Source: DYRB01 sp041307765 (GTDB lineage Bacteria > Pseudomonadota > Gammaproteobacteria > Chromatiales > Chromatiaceae). From it: a stretch of DNA of 7,667 bases. The number at the start of each line of letters is the position of its first letter. Position 1 is the first letter of the stretch. This document shows positions 1-5,168 of the stretch, one piece after another. The stretch lies in assembly GCA_041307765.1 (NCBI GenBank), contig JBFZCW010000320.1, positions 1 through 7,667 on the forward strand, written 5' to 3'. The notes under the pieces are model-generated. The model was given only the letters and a program-made list of their open reading frames with translations. It made no database searches and was not told where the DNA came from. The translations under genes and the position numbers were made by a program.

Positions 1-78
1 GCACGAGCCCTCGTACTCCAGCTCGGAATGGGTCACGCAAGCGCGATGCAGCTTGCACTTGAGCAATGTGAGTTGCAT
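1..78 (-). CDS. panD: Aspartate 1-decarboxylase, N-terminal 26 codons (cut by window edge)
   Basis: Partial gene; only codons 1 to 26 are inside the window. PanD is a cytoplasmic pyruvoyl enzyme that decarboxylates L-aspartate to beta-alanine, which PanC joins to pantoate. The translation reads MQLTLLKCKLHRACV followed by THSELEYEGSC. This matches the family start, including Lys9, the KLHR stretch and the Gly24-Ser25 bond, where the proenzyme cleaves itself to create the pyruvoyl group at Ser25. The window ends one residue after this site. The ATG at 76-78 is preceded by a strong AGGAGG at 85-90 with a 6-nt spacer, which fixes the start. It lies downstream of panC on the same strand but 322 nt away, with its own candidate promoter and a dyad-rich leader. 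The identification is firm despite the short length because position and sequence of the cleavage motif both fit. Confidence 0.93.
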   Translation of the reverse strand, partial: MQLTLLKCKLHRACVTHSELEYEGSC

Positions 79-84
79 TGCCAA

Positions 85-90
85 CCTCCT
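85..90 (-). promoter_or_regulatory. panD ribosome binding site
   Basis: AGGAGG on the minus strand, six bases before the panD ATG. It is a perfect Shine-Dalgarno core and settles the panD start. It lies only four bases from the inverted repeats at 95-119, so structure there could affect access to it. Confidence 0.8.
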
Positions 91-94
91 CGGG

Positions 95-119
95 TGGACC
101 CTGGGTCCAAGGTCTGGAC
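95..119 (-). repeat. Phased TGGAC/GTCCA half-sites in the panD leader
   Basis: A perfect 15-bp dyad TGGACCCTGGGTCCA occupies 95-109, and a third half-site TGGAC sits at 115-119. The three half-sites start exactly 10 bp apart (95, 105, 115) and alternate in orientation. As RNA, the middle element can pair with either neighbour, giving two mutually exclusive short hairpins just upstream of the panD ribosome binding site. It could be a protein operator or a translational switch. Neither role is established. Confidence 0.45.
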
Positions 120-135
120 TCCCCAAATGGGCCGC

Positions 136-166
136 ATTATTGCAGAAAAGCGCAGCAGGCGCGCAA
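136..166 (-). promoter_or_regulatory. Candidate panD promoter (extended -10)
   Basis: On the minus strand there is a TG-C-AATAAT extended -10 (hexamer at 136-141, TG at 143-144) and a TTGCGC -35-like hexamer at 161-166. The spacer is 19 bp, longer than ideal, but an extended -10 tolerates a weak -35. It stands out as a relatively AT-rich island in GC-rich DNA. Transcription would begin near 129, giving a leader of about 50 nt that contains the inverted repeats at 95-119. Confidence 0.45.
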
Positions 167-400
167 GTCCGTTGTTGCGGTGCACAATGGGCCAGCGCCG
201 ACCCGGGGCTGTGGCTCCAGGCGGGGCGGCTGGCGCCGGACGGTTGTGCGGGCAGGGCCCGGAGCTTGTGTTAGAGCCCCGCGGCCCCGTGGGTGAGGCT
301 CCATGGGAAGTGGCCACCAACATTCCTGACGGTGGGGCTCTGGGCGTCCTTATCCCGCCGGCCAGTCTTCGGATGTCCTTGTGGCCCGCACTGATAACCG

Positions 401-1252
401 TCAGGCGGGGCGGGAAACGCGCAGGTTGTCGATCAGACGCGCCCTGCCCAGCCACGCCGCCGCCAGCACCACGAGGTCGGTGTCCGTTGGCTCGGGTTGG
501 GCCAGATCCGCGGCGCGGCGCACGCTGACGTAATCGGGTCGCAGCCCCGCCTCTTGCAGCTCCTGCTCCGCCCTCTGTTCTGCCTCGGCTAACCCCAGGC
601 CTGCCCGCAGCCGATCGGCGGCGTGCCCGAGGGCACGCCGAACCGCCGGGGCTTGGGCGCGCTCCTCCGGGAGCAGGTAACTGTTGCGCGAGCTCAGCGC
701 CAGGCCGTCGGCCTCGCGGACCGTCGGGACGCCCAGTATGCCCACCGGCAGGCAGAGGTCCTCGGTCATGCGGCGGATCACCAGCAGCTGCTGGAAATCC
801 TTTTCCCCAAACGCCGCCAGGTCGGGCTGGACCATGTTGAAGAGCTTGCACACCACGGTTGCGACCCCGACGAAGTGCCCGGGGCGCCTGGCACCGCACA
901 GGATGTCGGAGAGTCCAGGAACCTCCACCCGCGTCTGCTCCTCGGGGGTCCTGGGGTAGACGGTGCTGACACTGGGGGCAAACAGGAGATCCGTCCCCTC
1001 TATCTCCAGCAACTCGCGGTCGCGCTCCAGGGTCCGGGGGTAGGCTGCGAAGTCCTCCTGGGGTCCGAACTGCAGGGGGTTGACGAAGATGCTGACGACG
1101 GTCCGTTGGGCGTAGGCGCGGGCCTCCTGAACCAATCGCAGGTGACCGCGATGGAGATTGCCCATGGTTGGGACCAGTGCGATCTGGTCGCCGGCCTGGC
1201 GCCAGGCGCGCACGCGCCGCCTCAATATGTTCAGATCTTGGATGAGCTCCAT
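401..1252 (-). CDS. panC: Pantothenate synthetase (pantoate--beta-alanine ligase)
   Basis: Cytoplasmic ligase that condenses pantoate with beta-alanine using ATP (to AMP and pyrophosphate) to give pantothenate. The 283 residues match the usual length. The nucleotidyltransferase signature PTMGNLHRGHL (28-38, the HIGH-type motif) is intact. So are FVNPLQFGPQEDFAAYPR (56-73), the CG-x2-RPGHF stretch (119-127) leading into KLFN (136-139), FGEKDFQQ (148-155) and the VRE-x-DGLALSSRN-x-YL segment (178-193). The ATG at 1250-1252 has GGAG at 1262-1265 upstream; a GTG four codons earlier overlaps that site and is less likely. It follows panB on the same strand after 98 nt of dyad-rich sequence with no clear terminator, so a panB-panC transcript is likely. 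The stop codon lies inside one arm of a distant 9-bp inverted repeat (325-333 with 397-405). No key residue is missing. Confidence 0.97.
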   Translation of the reverse strand: MELIQDLNILRRRVRAWRQAGDQIALVPTMGNLHRGHLRLVQEARAYAQRTVVSIFVNPLQFGPQEDFAAYPRTLERDRELLEIEGTDLLFAPSVSTVYPRTPEEQTRVEVPGLSDILCGARRPGHFVGVATVVCKLFNMVQPDLAAFGEKDFQQLLVIRRMTEDLCLPVGILGVPTVREADGLALSSRNSYLLPEERAQAPAVRRALGHAADRLRAGLGLAEAEQRAEQELQEAGLRPDYVSVRRAADLAQPEPTDTDLVVLAAAWLGRARLIDNLRVSRPA

Positions 1253-1286
1253 GGTGCGGCACTCCGTTTTGGGTCTTGGGTGGTTT

Positions 1287-1340
1287 GGGACCTAGGTCTC
1301 GACGCTATTCCCTATCCCTGGCAGCTGCCAGGCAGGTCCC
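1287..1340 (-). repeat. Nested palindromes between panB and panC
   Basis: The 98-nt panB-panC gap holds a perfect 16-bp palindrome CCTGGCAGCTGCCAGG (1317-1332), a perfect 10-bp palindrome GACCTAGGTC (1289-1298) and a 7-bp outer pair GGGACCT (1287-1293) with AGGTCCC (1334-1340) that encloses the 16-mer. In RNA the 16-mer can form a 6-bp stem with an AGCU loop inside the outer stem. No T-run follows on the minus strand, so it is not a classical terminator. It may be an operator, an RNA-processing or stabilising element, or a partial attenuator. Confidence 0.5.
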
Positions 1341-1350
1341 GCGCCAGCCC

Positions 1351-2151
1351 TTAGGCTGCGGTTTGTTCCGATCCCGGGAAGGTGCGGGCCTTGACCGCCT
1401 TGACATAGGCCGCAACGGCCCCCGCGATGCCGTCGTCGCGGTCCTGCAGAAAGTCCGTGCTGAAGCTGGGCGGGCGGTCGGGGTTTACCCCGAGCATGTC
1501 GTACAGGACCAGGACCTGGCCGTCGCAGCCGGCGCCGGCCCCAATGCCGATCACCGGGATGGTCAGCGCCTGGGCGACCTCCGCCGCCAGGGCTGCGGGG
1601 ACGCATTCCAGGACCAAGAGGCCGGCCCCGGCTGCCTGGAGGGCGATGGCATCGTCCCGGATGGTTTGGGCAGAGGCCGCATCGCGCCCCTGGAAGCGGT
1701 AGCCGCCGAGCTTATGCACCGATTGGGGCAGGAGCCCCAAGTGCCCGCACACTGGGACACCTTGGGCGGTGAGCGCAGCGACCGTGTCCACCATGGCCGA
1801 GCCACCTTCGATCTTCACCATATGGACACCACCCTGTTGCATCAGGTGGCCCGCCGCGTCCAAGGCGCGGTCGAGGGTCGCGTAGGTCAGGAAGGGCATG
1901 TCGCCGATCAGCAGGGCGCGCCCACGGCGCCGAGCGACACAGGCGCAGTGGTAGACCATCTGGTCCAGGGTCACAGGCAAGGTGGTCTTGTGGCCCTGCA
2001 GGACCATCCCGAGGGAGTCCCCGACCAGAAGCACCTCCACCCCGGCGCGCTCCAAGAGCCTCGCGAAGCTGGCGTCATAGCAGGTGAGGCAGGCAATGGG
2101 CTCCCGGCGCCCCTTCATGGCGGCTAGGGTGGACACGGTGACCTGAGGCAT
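1351..2151 (-). CDS. panB: 3-methyl-2-oxobutanoate hydroxymethyltransferase (ketopantoate synthase)
   Basis: First committed step of pantothenate synthesis: transfers a hydroxymethyl group from 5,10-methylenetetrahydrofolate to 2-oxoisovalerate, giving ketopantoate. Mg-dependent TIM-barrel enzyme, decameric in known members. With the start chosen here it has 266 residues, close to E. coli (264). Metal and substrate residues are in place: LLVGDSLGM with Asp45, GDMPF with Asp84, VKIEGG with Lys113 and Glu115, and LECVP with the expected catalytic Glu182. The last two sit one position later than in E. coli because of a one-residue insertion near 105-110. A GTG start 17 codons upstream (2200-2202) is possible but adds a Pro/Ala-rich tail and has a poorer ribosome site, so the ATG at 2149-2151 is preferred. 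It follows folK by 209 nt. Its cofactor is a folate, which gives a loose metabolic link to folK upstream. No ketopantoate reductase gene is in the window. Confidence 0.96.
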   Translation of the reverse strand: MPQVTVSTLAAMKGRREPIACLTCYDASFARLLERAGVEVLLVGDSLGMVLQGHKTTLPVTLDQMVYHCACVARRRGRALLIGDMPFLTYATLDRALDAAGHLMQQGGVHMVKIEGGSAMVDTVAALTAQGVPVCGHLGLLPQSVHKLGGYRFQGRDAASAQTIRDDAIALQAAGAGLLVLECVPAALAAEVAQALTIPVIGIGAGAGCDGQVLVLYDMLGVNPDRPPSFSTDFLQDRDDGIAGAVAAYVKAVKARTFPGSEQTAA

Positions 2152-2157
2152 GTGGGG

Positions 2158-2161
2158 CTCC
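2158..2161 (-). promoter_or_regulatory. panB ribosome binding site (decides the start)
   Basis: GGAG on the minus strand, six bases before the ATG at 2149-2151. This favours the 266-residue PanB over the longer form beginning at the GTG at 2200-2202. The family's usual N-terminus also starts close to this ATG. Confidence 0.6.
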
Positions 2162-2360
2162 GCGGTCGGGGCTGGAGACGTAAGGGTAGGACCGATGGGC
2201 ACGGCTCACCAGGCGCCAACGCTCGACTGCCGGCTGTCGTGCCCAACCCTTGGCGTTCGGTCCGCGCGCATCAGGCCGAACCGGATTCAACGCCTGAGAG
2301 ATAACGGCAGAGATGACGGCCCTGCGCTGACTGCTGGACGACGGTAGCTGGCCGCTTGTC
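2162..2360. other. folK-panB intergenic region
   Basis: No gene or convincing promoter is seen. An inverted repeat GTTCGG (2255-2260) with CCGAAC (2276-2281) could form a 6-bp stem with a 15-nt loop, but no T-run follows on either strand. If pan genes are transcribed separately from pcnB-folK, their promoter should lie here, but I cannot name its boxes. Confidence 0.4.
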
Positions 2361-2921
2361 TCAGGATCTTGCCAGCCCAGCAGCCGGCCCACAAGCCGTG
2401 GTGGGTCCGGGGAGGCGGGTCACACCGGCGTCCGGGCAGACGCGGAGTAGCTGTCCTAGGGTTCCCTGGCCGGGGATGGGCAGTCCGATCGGCGCCACGT
2501 CTGCCAATGGGATAAGGACGAACGCCCGGCGGCCGATTTCCGGGTGGGGCAGCCGCAGCCCTGGGAGATCTACCTCCACTTCGCCATGCAGGAGCAGGTC
2601 CAGGTCCAGGATACGCGGCCCCCAGCGTGTTCCGTCGCGGTGGCGACCCTGCGCGGCCTCGATGGCGAGCAAGGCGGCGAGCAGATCCAGGGGGGACAGG
2701 CGCGTCTCCAGGCGGGCCGCGGCGTTCACGTAGTCGGGTTGGTCTTGGGGACCGACGGGGGCCGTGACGTACAGCGCGGAGGCTGCGAGCAGGCGTGTCC
2801 CGGGCAGGCGGTCGAGGAACGCCAGGCCCTGGCGGACCTGATGCTGCGGGTCGCCGAGGTTGCTGCCGAGCCCGACGTAGGCAACCTGGGTGGGACGAGG
2901 CCGAGGCCCCTCAGTCGCCAT
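2361..2921 (-). CDS. folK: 6-hydroxymethyl-7,8-dihydropterin pyrophosphokinase (HPPK)
   Basis: Transfers pyrophosphate from ATP to 6-hydroxymethyl-7,8-dihydropterin, the step before dihydropteroate synthase in folate synthesis; cytoplasmic and monomeric. The 186 residues are slightly more than the roughly 160 of E. coli, with about 12 extra at the N-terminus and a longer C-terminal tail. Visible family signatures are AYVGLGSNLGD (14-24), the substrate-loop region LYVTAPVGPQDQPDYVNAA (50-68), the key R-W-GPR-LDLDLLL block (99-111) with the Mg-binding pair Asp106 and Asp108, and LPHPEIGRRAFVLIPL (124-139). The ATG at 2919-2921 lies within the last codons of pcnB (11-nt overlap), with AGGGA a few bases upstream, so translation is probably coupled to pcnB. 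pcnB-folK adjacency is conserved in gammaproteobacteria. Confidence 0.96.
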   Translation of the reverse strand: MATEGPRPRPTQVAYVGLGSNLGDPQHQVRQGLAFLDRLPGTRLLAASALYVTAPVGPQDQPDYVNAAARLETRLSPLDLLAALLAIEAAQGRHRDGTRWGPRILDLDLLLHGEVEVDLPGLRLPHPEIGRRAFVLIPLADVAPIGLPIPGQGTLGQLLRVCPDAGVTRLPGPTTACGPAAGLARS

Positions 2922-4452
2922 CCAGAGTCCCTACCGCGGCCGCCGCCTCTCCCTGCGGCCGCCTGCGCCGCCGCCGACGCTTGGTACCGGTATCGGTCAT
3001 GCGCGTGCGCTCATGGGTGCTGCCCTCCTGGAACCTGGTCCACCAGTCGGCCAGCTCCGGGTCGGCCTCGCCGGCCGCGGCGCGCAGGAGCAGGAAGTCG
3101 TAGGCGGCGCGCAGGCGCGGGTGGCCAAGCAACCGATGGGGCCGGGTCCCCTGGCGCTGTTCCAGGCGCGGCTGCATCTCCCAGATCTCGCGCATCGGCA
3201 ACGAGAACCGCTTGGGGATGGCCACCCGCGACTGCTGGCGAGTGGCGACCTCGCTCCCGGCGAGGATCATCGCCTCGATGGGTTCGCGTCCGCGGTCCAG
3301 GAACTCCTGGTAGCGCTGGCGCACGGGCTCCCAGAGCAGCACGGCGAACAAGAAGGCCGGGGTCACCGGCTGGTCCTGCGCGATGCGCGCATCCGTGTTG
3401 GCCAGTCCGCGGGAGACGAAGGTGATCGGGAAGTCGTGCTCCTCGCGGGCCAGGCAGTCCTCGGTGTCCGGGAAGAGGTGGCCGAAGAGGCCGTAGTGGC
3501 GCAGCTTCTCGAAGGCATCGAGCCCGAACCCGGCCTGGAAGAGTTTGAGGAGCTCGTCGAAGAGTCGGGCGGCGGCGATGTCCTGTAGCAGGTGGCCCAG
3601 CTCACGCAGGGGCTGCTCGCAGCCGGCGTCGATGGCAAAGCCGAGCTTGCAGGCGAAACGCACCGCCCGCAGCATCCGCACCGGGTCCTCGCGGTAACGC
3701 CGCTGCGGGTCGTCCCCAATGAGGCGCAGCCGTCCGGTGCGCAGGTCTTCGAGGCCGTTGGTATAGTCGAGGACGGAGAAGTCGGCGATGTCATAGTAGA
3801 GGGCGTTGACCGTGAAGTCCCGCCGCAGGGCGTCCTCCTCGATGGTCCCATAGGCGTTGTCGCGCACGATCAGCCCGTTCTCTACCCGGCGGTCGGCCTC
3901 CGCAACGTCCGGGTTGAGGCCGCGGAAGGTCGCCACCTCGATGATCTCGGGCCCAAAGTGGACATGGGCGAGGCGGAAACGCCGCCCGATCAGACGGCAG
4001 TTGCGAAAGACCCCGCGCACTTCCTCGGGCTCGGCATCGGTGGCCACGTCGAAGTCCTTGGGCTCGCGCCCGAGGAGGAGGTCGCGGACCCCGCCGCCCA
4101 CCAGATGGGCCTGGTACCCGGCCTGGCGCAGACGATACAGGACCTTCAGGGCGTTCGGGCTGATGTTGGCCCGGGAGATGTTGTGCTCGGACCGGGGAAC
4201 GACCCTCGGACCGGCCGGTCCCGGTGGAGCGCCGGTCGTGATCTTCGCCGCTCGACGGGGCCGGGCCTTGCGGCGGGGGGCGGGGTCAGGGTCAGGATCG
4301 CTGCGTGGTGGCCGTTCGGCCGGGACAAGATCTCCTTCCTTGGGGGGCACCTCAGGGGGAGCGGAGACAGGGGGCGGTGCGGCGCCGGGATCGTCCACCC
4401 CGAAGAGGCGTTGGGCGAACGATGCGATGCGCTGCTTGAGGGTTGGTGGCAT
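2911..4452 (-). CDS. pcnB: Poly(A) polymerase I
   Basis: Adds 3' poly(A) tails to RNAs, marking mRNA fragments, regulatory RNAs and faulty tRNAs for exonuclease decay. The 513 residues contain the class II nucleotidyltransferase head LVGGGVRDLLLG (117-128) with the metal-binding Asp133-x-Asp135 in KDFDVAT, then RRDFTVNALYYD (210-221), RRYREDPVRMLRAVRFA (251-267), the PAP-type IPKRFSLPMREIW (412-424) and HPRLRAAYDFLLLRA (444-458). These later blocks favour PcnB over CCA-adding enzyme. A Pro/Arg-rich, apparently disordered stretch (about 20-87) precedes the catalytic core, and the tail holds seven consecutive Arg (492-498), as basic tails do in other PcnB proteins. The ATG at 4450-4452 is the first possible start: upstream codons in frame hold no ATG, GTG or TTG before a stop at 4498-4500. 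No Shine-Dalgarno is present, and a -10 box ends six bases before the ATG, suggesting leaderless mRNA. Head of the pcnB-folK unit, divergent from tRNA-Glu. Confidence 0.96.
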   Translation of the reverse strand: MPPTLKQRIASFAQRLFGVDDPGAAPPPVSAPPEVPPKEGDLVPAERPPRSDPDPDPAPRRKARPRRAAKITTGAPPGPAGPRVVPRSEHNISRANISPNALKVLYRLRQAGYQAHLVGGGVRDLLLGREPKDFDVATDAEPEEVRGVFRNCRLIGRRFRLAHVHFGPEIIEVATFRGLNPDVAEADRRVENGLIVRDNAYGTIEEDALRRDFTVNALYYDIADFSVLDYTNGLEDLRTGRLRLIGDDPQRRYREDPVRMLRAVRFACKLGFAIDAGCEQPLRELGHLLQDIAAARLFDELLKLFQAGFGLDAFEKLRHYGLFGHLFPDTEDCLAREEHDFPITFVSRGLANTDARIAQDQPVTPAFLFAVLLWEPVRQRYQEFLDRGREPIEAMILAGSEVATRQQSRVAIPKRFSLPMREIWEMQPRLEQRQGTRPHRLLGHPRLRAAYDFLLLRAAAGEADPELADWWTRFQEGSTHERTRMTDTGTKRRRRRRRPQGEAAAAVGTLDGD

Positions 4453-4463
4453 CTGCGTATAAT
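4436..4463 (+). promoter_or_regulatory. tRNA-Glu promoter
   Basis: A consensus -10 TATAAT (4458-4463) lies 16 bp from a -35-like TTGAGG (4436-4441). Transcription should begin near 4470, leaving a leader of about 17 nt for RNase P to remove. The -35 falls within pcnB codons 4 to 6 on the opposite strand, and the -10 overlaps the candidate pcnB -10. Confidence 0.75.
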
Positions 4464-4464
4464 A
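4459..4464 (-). promoter_or_regulatory. Candidate pcnB -10 box (leaderless start)
   Basis: TATTAT on the minus strand (5 of 6 match to TATAAT), six bases before the pcnB ATG, which places the expected first transcribed base at or next to the A of the ATG. No good -35 is visible 16-18 bp upstream. It overlaps the tRNA-Glu TATAAT with a one-base offset, so it may simply be the complement of that box. Its exact placement and the lack of a ribosome site upstream of pcnB argue for use. Confidence 0.4.
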
Positions 4465-4486
4465 CCGGCTTTCTCGGTTTCGATCC

Positions 4487-4561
4487 GCTCCCTTCGTCTA
4501 GTGGTTAGGACGCTGGCCTCTCACGTCGGTAACAGGGGTTCAAATCCCCTAGGGAGCGCCA
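4487..4561 (+). tRNA. tRNA-Glu (anticodon CTC)
   Basis: Reads GAG codons. It has a seven-base acceptor stem GCTCCCT paired with AGGGAGC, discriminator G, and genomically encoded CCA (4559-4561). The D arm is GTCT/GGAC, and the T arm CAGGGG/CCCCT encloses TTCAAAT. The anticodon loop is CTCTCAC, giving CTC at positions 34-36. The sequence follows the E. coli tRNA-Glu pattern closely, with a D loop one base shorter. The anticodon stem CTGGC/GTCGG contains two G-U pairs, which is weaker than usual. It is a single-gene transcription unit with its own promoter and terminator. No integrase or duplicated 3' end that would mark an inserted element is visible in this window. Confidence 0.96.
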
Positions 4562-4569
4562 AGTGAAAT

Positions 4570-4609
4570 AAGGGCTTGCATTCTTTGGATGCAGGCCCTT
4601 TTCGTTTTT
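4570..4609 (+). terminator. Rho-independent terminator of tRNA-Glu
   Basis: A 12-bp stem, AAGGGCTTGCAT (4570-4581) with ATGCAGGCCCTT (4589-4600), has one G-U pair and a 7-nt loop, and is followed by TTTTCGTTTTT. It starts nine bases after the tRNA CCA. On the minus strand the same hairpin is followed by TTATTTCA, so it might also weakly stop transcripts arriving from the convergent DUF2934 gene. Confidence 0.93.
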
Positions 4610-4689
4610 CGCCCGACGCCCCTCGCCGGCTCGTCACAGGCCTGAGGGGCCCCTGGCGCGCTCCCGACCAGCTCTCCCAGCCATGCCCA

Positions 4690-4974
4690 TCATTCCACCC
4701 AGAGCCGCAGGGCATGGCGCAGCCCGGCGCGCTCGTACGCCTCGCGGGTAATGCCGTGGCGGGTGATGGCGGCGATCAGTTGGTCGATCTCGACCTCCGC
4801 CTGGAGCCAATCCTGCTCGGCCCCGCCCGGGGCGAAGCCCCGGCGCTCTGCCCGATAGTAGGCCGCCACGCTGATCATCTCCTGGCGCTCAGCGGCTGTG
4901 GGGGTCATCGGTCCCGCGCAGGCCGCGGGCACCTCCGTGGGCGGACGGCCGACCGGGGTCTGAGTGTTCGACAT
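4690..4974 (-). CDS. Small DUF2934-domain protein
   Basis: A 94-residue protein of unknown function. Residues 29-64 match the DUF2934 pattern: an ERQEMISVAAYYRAERRGF helix followed by an acidic turn, then DWLQAEVEID (55-64). Short proteins with this domain are common in proteobacteria and often carry little else. The first 28 residues are Pro/Thr-rich and low in structure. The C-terminal third (65-94) looks helical and ends in LRLWVE. No signal peptide or membrane segment is visible. The ATG at 4972-4974 has an AAGGGG about ten bases upstream. The same frame stays open further upstream, but that part crosses the intergenic region and loses domain character. It is convergent with tRNA-Glu, divergent from the DUF2760-Hsp70 operon, and has a candidate extended -10 promoter about 50 bp upstream. 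Confidence 0.85.
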   Translation of the reverse strand: MSNTQTPVGRPPTEVPAACAGPMTPTAAERQEMISVAAYYRAERRGFAPGGAEQDWLQAEVEIDQLIAAITRHGITREAYERAGLRHALRLWVE

Positions 4975-4994
4975 GGATACTGACCCCTTTGGCC

Positions 4995-5020
4995 TCAGGA
5001 CCTGTGTCCCCGGGACCTGA
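4995..5020. repeat. Dyad over the expected DUF2934-gene transcription start
   Basis: TCAGG (4995-4999) and CCTGA (5016-5020) form an inverted repeat, extendable to eight bases with one mismatch. GGACCTG also occurs twice as a direct repeat (4998-5004 and 5013-5019), 15 bp apart. The repeats cover the start expected from the candidate -10 at 5021-5026, a place where a repressor could act. No regulator is known. Confidence 0.3.
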
Positions 5021-5029
5021 ATTATGGCA
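5021..5029 (-). promoter_or_regulatory. Candidate extended -10 promoter for the DUF2934 gene
   Basis: On the minus strand TG-C-CATAAT (hexamer 5021-5026, TG at 5028-5029) resembles an extended -10. No good -35 is seen upstream. The start would be near 5014, giving a leader of about 40 nt. I could not find an equally good plus-strand promoter for the DUF2760 gene in 4975-5173. Confidence 0.4.
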
Positions 5030-5162
5030 CGCGCCCTGGGTCGGCGCGGGCCTGGCGTGCTTGCACCAGACGCGCCTTTGTTCGCGACCCGCGCTAACAT
5101 GCGCGCCACAGCCGCTGAGACGCCGGCAGGACGAGGCCGTGGCCTGTCCGGCGCAAACACCC

Positions 5163-5168
5163 AGGGGG
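5163..5168 (+). promoter_or_regulatory. Ribosome binding site of the DUF2760 gene (decides the start)
   Basis: AGGGGG five bases before the ATG at 5174-5176. It supports this start over an ATG 50 codons upstream (5024), whose product would begin with a low-complexity Ala/Gly/Arg stretch unlike the family. Confidence 0.65.

Larger units (their letters stand above)
79..400. other. panC-panD intergenic region (322 nt), no gene seen
   Basis: No convincing gene is present. Frames that stay open here are Arg/Pro/Gly-rich and behave like shadows of GC-rich DNA. Read on the minus strand from the panC stop, it holds GC-rich inverted segments (for example GAGCC/GGCTC near 275-302 and GCCAGC/GCTGGC at 191-196 and 229-234) without a T-run, so no clear intrinsic terminator for panC. 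Near panD come a candidate extended -10 promoter (136-166), a leader with phased TGGAC half-sites (95-119) and the panD ribosome binding site (85-90). Confidence 0.6.

Noticed and set aside
28..528. Plus-strand open frame of 166 codons over the panC-panD gap and the panC end
   Set aside because: Arg/Gly/Pro-rich translation without domain pattern. It runs antisense through the start of panD and the end of panC, both of which are clear.
33..1262. Minus-strand open frame of 409 codons
   Set aside because: It is the out-of-frame shadow of panC. It shows no motifs, whereas the panC frame has every family signature.
1276..2127. Plus-strand frame opposite panB
   Set aside because: Antisense shadow of panB with low-complexity composition.
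2152..2202. GTG start adding 17 residues to PanB
   Set aside because: The extension is Pro/Thr-rich, has a weaker ribosome site and exceeds the usual PanB length. The ATG at 2151 has GGAG six bases upstream.
2544..3425. Plus-strand frame opposite folK and pcnB
   Set aside because: Antisense to two well-supported genes, and Arg/Ala-rich with no recognisable pattern.
3592..4566. Plus-strand frame of 324 codons opposite pcnB, ending in the tRNA
   Set aside because: Antisense shadow. It reads through the tRNA-Glu gene, which is not protein-coding.
4487..4700. tRNA-Glu as an integration site for a mobile element
   Set aside because: No integrase gene, no second copy of the tRNA 3' end and no composition change is visible. 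A normal terminator follows the tRNA directly.
4521..4715. Minus-strand frame of 64 codons ending in a LPRGFEPLLPT-like sequence
   Set aside because: This ending is the familiar artefact of translating the complement of a tRNA gene.
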